Assembly (NCBI GenBank): GCA_029979325.1
Contig: JAPOHS010000058.1
Coordinates: forward strand, 1 to 6,017
Length of the DNA stretch: 6,017 nucleotides
Direction of reading: 5' to 3'
Source: Pseudomonadota bacterium
Lineage (GTDB): Bacteria; Pseudomonadota; Gammaproteobacteria; UBA11654
Shown piece by piece: positions 1-6,017 of this stretch. Position 1 is the stretch's first letter. The number at the start of each line of letters is the position of its first letter. The notes beneath the pieces were generated by a model, which worked only from the letters and a program-made list of their open reading frames with translations, ran no database searches and was not told the origin of the DNA. Position numbers and translations under genes: made by a program.

Positions 1-394
1 AGATTACGCATTAAAAGATGGAAATAAATTTGATGTTTTAACATGCATGGAAATGCTTGAGCATGTACCGTCACCAGAAGAGACTATTAAAGCATGTTCT
101 CAAAGTGTCAATGATGGCGGTGATCTTTTCTTTGCGACCATTAATAGGAATATAAAGTCATATGTCATGGCAATTGTTGGTGCAGAGTATGTACTCAATT
201 TGCTTCCAAAAGGAACCCATGAGTTCGATTGTTTCATCAAACCATCAGAATTAGAGAAATGGTCAAGATCAGCTGGGCTTGAACTAGTGGAACTGATTGG
301 GGTGACATATAACCCGATTACGACTGTGTTTTCGCTTTCGGATGATGTCGATGTGAATTACATGATGCATTTTAAAAAGACTCATCATGATTAA
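1..394 (+). CDS. ubiG: Ubiquinone biosynthesis O-methyltransferase UbiG, C-terminal part (5' end outside window)
   Basis: UbiG is an S-adenosylmethionine-dependent methyltransferase that carries out both O-methylations of ubiquinone synthesis. The reading frame is open from base 2, so about 130 codons are present and roughly the first 110 residues (with the glycine-rich SAM motif I) lie outside the window. The visible part begins just before the family motif TCMEMLEHV (residues 14-22 of the fragment). It continues with GGD, TINRN, VGAEYVL, PKGTHEFD, FIKP and YNPIT, and ends in the diagnostic C-terminal VDVNYMMH; all of these line up with E. coli UbiG as I recall it. The ATG at 47 lies inside the methyltransferase core and is not the true start. 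The stop overlaps the start of the downstream phosphatase gene by 8 bases, which suggests translational coupling. Family assignment is very secure. Confidence 0.96.
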   Translation, partial: DYALKDGNKFDVLTCMEMLEHVPSPEETIKACSQSVNDGGDLFFATINRNIKSYVMAIVGAEYVLNLLPKGTHEFDCFIKPSELEKWSRSAGLELVELIGVTYNPITTVFSLSDDVDVNYMMHFKKTHHD

Positions 395-1040
395 TAAGAA
401 GATTGTTCTGTTTGATCTTGATGGAACACTGATTGATACCGCTCCTGATATGTATTTAGCACTGAGCATCCTTCTGAAAGAAGAAAAAATGAATATGGTA
501 TCTTATGATAAAGTCAGGCCCCAGGTTTCTAATGGAGTATTGGGCATATTTTCAGTCTCATTTAGCGATGATCCAGTTCTAGAAGCTGATAGATATGAAC
601 GATATCTTGATATATATGAATCTGTTCTTGGTCAAGAATCTAATCTTTTTAATAATGCAATCAATCTTCTAGATTGTTTGGATTCAAAAGGCATTGATTT
701 TGGTATTGTCACCAACAAATCAAGTCGATTCACAATACCGTTATTGAGACAATATAATCTTCTAGAAAGAATGCAAACATTGGTATGCGGAGATCAAGTT
801 AAAAAGCGAAAGCCTGATCCAGAACCGCTGATTAAGGCTCTGGGTAATACTGAAAACTCATATGATCAAAATAATATATATTATGTCGGTGATGCTGAAA
901 AAGATATCGCTGCAGCAAGAGCAGCAAATTATAGATCGATTGCTTGCACATATGGATATAGAGACGCCAGTGATGATCCATCAAAATGGAATGCAGAGTT
1001 CTTAATTAATGACCTAATTGAGGTGAATGAAATTGTCTAA
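387..1040 (+). CDS. mupP: HAD-family phosphatase, probable N-acetylmuramic acid 6-phosphate phosphatase MupP
   Basis: A 217-residue HAD subfamily IA phosphatase. All four HAD motifs are present: FDLDGTL with nucleophile D10 and acid/base D12, T109 in VTNKS, K142 in KRKPDPEP, and GDAEKD with Mg-binding D169 and D173. A small helical cap lies at about residues 16-85. The length is usual for the Gph/MupP group. In Pseudomonas the gene in this position, between ubiG and yciK, is mupP. Its product dephosphorylates MurNAc-6-phosphate so that recycled cell-wall sugar can re-enter peptidoglycan synthesis through AmgK and MurU. Here the same neighbours, plus features such as SFSDDP, KPDPEPLI and YGYRDASDDPSKW, favour MupP over phosphoglycolate phosphatase (Gph), but substrate cannot be read from sequence alone. 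The start overlaps ubiG by 8 bases; only a weak A-rich stretch (374-380) precedes it, consistent with coupled translation. HAD family is certain; MupP identity is probable. Confidence 0.8.
   Translation: MINKKIVLFDLDGTLIDTAPDMYLALSILLKEEKMNMVSYDKVRPQVSNGVLGIFSVSFSDDPVLEADRYERYLDIYESVLGQESNLFNNAINLLDCLDSKGIDFGIVTNKSSRFTIPLLRQYNLLERMQTLVCGDQVKKRKPDPEPLIKALGNTENSYDQNNIYYVGDAEKDIAAARAANYRSIACTYGYRDASDDPSKWNAEFLINDLIEVNEIV
1020..1026 (+). promoter_or_regulatory. Shine-Dalgarno-like site for yciK, unusually close to the ATG
   Basis: GAGGTGA matches seven bases of the consensus anti-16S pairing sequence, but it touches the ATG at 1027 with no spacer. The in-frame TTG at 1033 would have a six-base spacer. 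The site lies inside the last codons of the upstream phosphatase gene. It therefore either drives initiation at TTG 1033, or supports ATG 1027 with short spacing aided by coupling. Confidence 0.45.
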
Positions 1041-1758
1041 AAATACATTGAAAAATAAAATTATTTTGGTCACGGGCGCTAATCAAGGTATCGGCAAAAC
1101 AGTCTCCATCAAATATGCAAGCCTTGGTGCCAGAGTAATTTTGTTAGGAAGGGATCTTCACTCACTTGAGGAGGTTTACGATGAAATCATCGGACTCAAT
1201 TACAGTGAACCCATGATATCTCTTATGGACCTTGAAAAAGCAGACGGCAACGACTATCAAATGATTTTTGAAAACTTAATGAGTCAATTCGGTCAATTAG
1301 ATGGTTTATTATTGAATGCAGCTATGCTGGGTGATCGTTCTCCAATTGCACATTATGATTCAGAAACATGGGTTCGAACAATTCACGTGAATTTAACCGC
1401 TCAGTTTTTGCTCACAAAAACTCTTTTGCCTGCATTATATGAATCAGATAATGCATCTGTGTTATTCACTTCAAGCGGTGTTGGAAAGATGGGGAAAGCT
1501 TTTTGGGGCGCTTATTCAGTTTCAAAATTTGGCATTGAGGCATTGTCACAGATCTTAAGTTCAGAACATGAGGATCAATCAAATATTCGCTTTAATTGTA
1601 TTAACCCTGGCCCAGCCAGAACCAAGATGAGAAAAAAGGCTTATCCATATGAAGATGATAAAAAACCAACAGATCCAATTGATCTAATGGAAAAATATGT
1701 TTGGTTGATGTCTGACGAAAGCAGAAATATTACTGGCCAGAGTATTGATTGTCAGTAG
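1027..1758 (+). CDS. yciK: Short-chain dehydrogenase/reductase, YciK family
   Basis: A classical SDR with a Rossmann fold, expected to be a cytoplasmic NAD(P)H-dependent oxidoreductase; its physiological substrate is not established. Visible motifs are cofactor-binding TGANQGIG (residues 16-23), GRD (41-43), a DL pair (68-69), NAA (97-99), and the catalytic set N122, S150, Y163 and K167 (YxxxK). FTSS, WGAYSVSKF, NCINPGPARTKMR and YVWLMSDES match the E. coli YciK pattern rather than FabG. At 243 residues it is slightly shorter than E. coli YciK, ending soon after the TGQSIDCQ region. The ATG at 1027 overlaps the phosphatase gene by 14 bases. A good Shine-Dalgarno-like GAGGTGA (1020-1026) abuts this ATG, so an in-frame TTG at 1033 is a credible alternative start (241 residues). 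The ubiG-mupP-yciK order also occurs in Pseudomonas. Confident on family, not on substrate. Confidence 0.9.
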   Translation: MKLSKNTLKNKIILVTGANQGIGKTVSIKYASLGARVILLGRDLHSLEEVYDEIIGLNYSEPMISLMDLEKADGNDYQMIFENLMSQFGQLDGLLLNAAMLGDRSPIAHYDSETWVRTIHVNLTAQFLLTKTLLPALYESDNASVLFTSSGVGKMGKAFWGAYSVSKFGIEALSQILSSEHEDQSNIRFNCINPGPARTKMRKKAYPYEDDKKPTDPIDLMEKYVWLMSDESRNITGQSIDCQ

Positions 1759-1764
1759 ATGCTT

Positions 1765-2344
1765 CTAATTCAACTGTTCCGATGAAACATGGGTCATCTC
1801 ATTTGTCGTTTCGGGTTCGAGATCTAAGTTTAGATTTTGTGGCTCTTTTATGTCTGGTAGGTCTGGTAACTCACTCAGTTTCTCTAAACCAAAATAGTCT
1901 AAAAACTCATTCGTAGTCGAGAACATGGCAGGCTTACCAGGCACATCTCGGTAACCAACAATTTTGATCCAATTACGATCTGTCAGTGTTCGCATAATAC
2001 TACTGCTTACTGAGACACCCCTTATTGATTCGATGTCTCCTCTTGTAACAGGCTGCTTGTAAGCTATGATAGACAATGTTTCCATTAAGGCCCTTGAATA
2101 TCTTGGTGTTTTTTCAGCATAGATGATATTTAAAAAGTCATTGATGGATGATTTTGCTTGAATTCTAAAACCACTCGCAACTCTGGATATTTCAATTTCT
2201 TTATTTTCATAATCATTTTTCAGTGAGTCAATTGCTTCAAGGACATCTGCTTTAGTGCATGATTCTTTTGAATTGATTATTTTATGTATCCGATCTGCAG
2301 ACAGGGGTTCGCCAGAAGATAGCAACAATGCTTCAACAATGTTT

Positions 2345-2358
<14 letters not shown>
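1765..2358 (-). CDS. scpB: Segregation and condensation protein B (ScpB)
   Basis: ScpB is the dimeric winged-helix (kite) subunit that binds ScpA in the Smc-ScpAB chromosome-condensation complex. The 197-residue product has a first winged-helix domain (about residues 1-75, with IVEALLLSSGEPLS near the start) and a second (about 84-157). The second carries the hallmark run YSRALMETLSIIAYKQPVTR, then RGVS, SIMRTL, GYRDVPGKPAMF and FLDYFGL. An acidic, probably disordered tail follows (about 159-197) with a short LPDLPD repeat. I chose the ATG at 2358 over one 14 codons upstream (2400). ScpB proteins normally begin right at the first winged helix, a good AAGGA site sits five bases ahead of 2358, and the longer form would overlap scpA by 56 bases. 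As chosen it overlaps scpA by 14 bases. It is the last gene of the leftward operon and ends 6 bases from the convergent yciK stop. Confidence 0.95.
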
Positions 2359-5171
<2,813 letters not shown>

Positions 5172-5180
5172 TCATGGATG

Positions 5181-5651
5181 TTATTCGTTTGTAATATTTT
5201 CAAGCAATACGCCATTGAGCTGTTTCAGTACCATGTCAGAATCTTTCTCCATTTGATCTGAAACATGCCTATCGAAGATGTGATTCTTCGCAATATAGAA
5301 AAATGTAAAGCCTTTAATTTCCTTATCATTTTTGAAATAACCAGGCTCGTTTAAATTTGCTACATAATATGATGAATCTGCATTTATTTTTTTTTCAAAT
5401 ATTCCACTGCTATTCAATTTCAACTCATAGTTTTTGAATATTTGTATCAGTTCTTTCAAGCTTAAATCATTTTCTGAAAGTGATATTCTTCGACTCGGTG
5501 TATTCGTTTTTTTGTTGTTTATGTCATTGATGACTATTTTTTCATGAATGTTAATTTCACGATTTGGTTTATCTTTCGCTTTTTTGTTGAATAGGAGTAT
5601 CAGTAAAAGTATTAAGAAAACTAATGTCAGTGTAACCCACGCTATATCCAT
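5181..5651 (-). CDS. zipA: Short ZipA-like cell division protein
   Basis: ZipA anchors the FtsZ ring to the inner membrane. This 156-residue protein has the right topology: a very short N-terminus, one membrane segment (residues 4-21), a basic cytoplasmic edge (NKKAKDK), a short Asn/Lys-rich linker (about 22-60) and a compact C-terminal domain (about 60-150). The C-terminal domain can be aligned by eye with the FtsZ-binding domain of E. coli ZipA. SSGIFEKK lies opposite GDMNIYHR, YYVANLNEPGYF opposite LFSLANMVKPGTF, KGFTFFYI opposite PGVTIFMQ, and LKQLNGVLLEN opposite ADEVGGVVLDD. E. coli ZipA has 328 residues, so the linker is much reduced. The last helix, and apparently the first strand, of the domain are missing. 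Position between smc and ligA strongly supports the call. Its ATG shares one base with the smc stop (TGATG), implying coupled translation. Similarity is weak overall, so the identification rests on topology plus synteny. Confidence 0.78.
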   Translation of the reverse strand: MDIAWVTLTLVFLILLLILLFNKKAKDKPNREINIHEKIVINDINNKKTNTPSRRISLSENDLSLKELIQIFKNYELKLNSSGIFEKKINADSSYYVANLNEPGYFKNDKEIKGFTFFYIAKNHIFDRHVSDQMEKDSDMVLKQLNGVLLENITNE

Positions 5652-6017
5652 CAGGATGCTTCGGGTGTTTCTGATAGCTCAATGGCCTCATCGAGATCAA
5701 CTGAAACCAGCCTTGAAACACCTGGTTCACTCATTGTTACACCGATTAATTGTTTGGTTAGCTCCATTGTTGTTTTATTGTGTGTAATGACAACAAACTG
5801 AACATTGCTACTCATTTCTTTTACAATTTCACAGAATCTAGCCACATTTGTGTCATCGAGAGGTGCATCAACCTCGTCAAGAAGACAAAAAGGTGCTGGG
5901 TTTAGTTCAAATATCGAGAATAAGAGTGCAACAGCAGTCAAAGCTTTTTCACCTCCAGAAAGAAGGTGAATATTGCTGTTTCTTTTCCCAGGAGGTCTGG
6001 CCATTACAAAAACACCG
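5651..6017 (-). CDS. smc: Chromosome partition protein Smc, C-terminal end of the ATPase head (5' part outside window)
   Basis: Smc is the large coiled-coil ATPase that, with ScpA and ScpB, organises and helps segregate the chromosome. About 122 C-terminal codons are visible; the frame is open to the window edge, and the ATG at 6004 is internal. The fragment begins with [13 protein letters not shown], then the ABC signature LSGGEK (5962-5945), Walker B with its aspartate-glutamate pair ([13 protein letters not shown], catalytic E at 5875-5873), and the switch histidine in ITHN (H at 5782-5780). It closes with [20 protein letters not shown], the usual gammaproteobacterial Smc ending. N-terminal Walker A, the coiled-coil arms and the hinge lie beyond the window. 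The stop overlaps the zipA-like start by one base. It is the most upstream visible gene of the leftward operon, so the promoter must lie outside. Identification is secure. Confidence 0.97.
   Translation of the reverse strand, partial: GVFVMARPPGKRNSNIHLLSGGEKALTAVALLFSIFELNPAPFCLLDEVDAPLDDTNVARFCEIVKEMSSNVQFVVITHNKTTMELTKQLIGVTMSEPGVSRLVSVDLDEAIELSETPEAS

Noticed and set aside
284..469. 61-codon minus-strand frame across the ubiG/phosphatase junction
   Set aside because: It overlaps two well-supported genes, with no recognisable domain or ribosome binding site.
1733..1740. Palindrome CTGGCCAG just before the yciK stop, as a possible terminator or binding site
   Set aside because: Only eight bases with no loop and no following T-run, inside conserved coding sequence; a chance occurrence is sufficient.
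5548..5787. 79-codon plus-strand frame spanning the smc/zipA junction
   Set aside because: It is antisense to the conserved end of the Smc head and the ZipA membrane segment; its apparent hydrophobic content comes from the reverse complement of real codons.

Overview
The window looks like a core chromosomal segment of an AT-rich gammaproteobacterium. UbiG (aerobic ubiquinone synthesis), the smc-zipA-ligA gene order and a YciK-type dehydrogenase next to ubiG are gammaproteobacterial traits. NAD-dependent LigA keeps its catalytic and zinc-binding residues at the same numbers as the E. coli enzyme. Use of Smc-ScpAB rather than MukBEF points away from enteric bacteria and towards pseudomonad-like or marine lineages. 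The low GC and near-total lack of intergenic DNA (about 18 bases in 6 kb) suggest a streamlined, possibly marine genome. That last step is inference; the sequence does not fix the genus.

Layout: two convergent gene blocks. Rightward (1-1758): the 3' part of ubiG, then a HAD-family phosphatase best matched to MupP (8-base overlap with ubiG), then a short-chain dehydrogenase of the YciK family (14-base overlap). This is the ubiG-mupP-yciK order known from Pseudomonas. Leftward (6017-1765, read on the minus strand): the 3' end of smc, a small zipA-like gene (1-base overlap), ligA (12-base gap), scpA (8-base overlap) and scpB (14-base overlap). The blocks meet tail to tail with 6 bases between the stop codons of yciK and scpB.

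Function: the leftward block puts all three subunits of the Smc-ScpA-ScpB chromosome-condensation complex in one apparent operon with the replicative/repair DNA ligase and a divisome membrane anchor, so it joins chromosome organisation, DNA joining and cell division. The rightward block combines the last steps of ubiquinone synthesis with a probable peptidoglycan-recycling phosphatase and an oxidoreductase of unknown substrate.

I see no mobile element, CRISPR array, RNA gene, phage gene or defence system, and no sign of horizontal transfer. No promoter is visible: both operons start outside the window. The points most worth a second look are the very short ZipA-like protein, the merged smc-zipA-ligA-scpA-scpB operon, and the terminator-less convergent junction.
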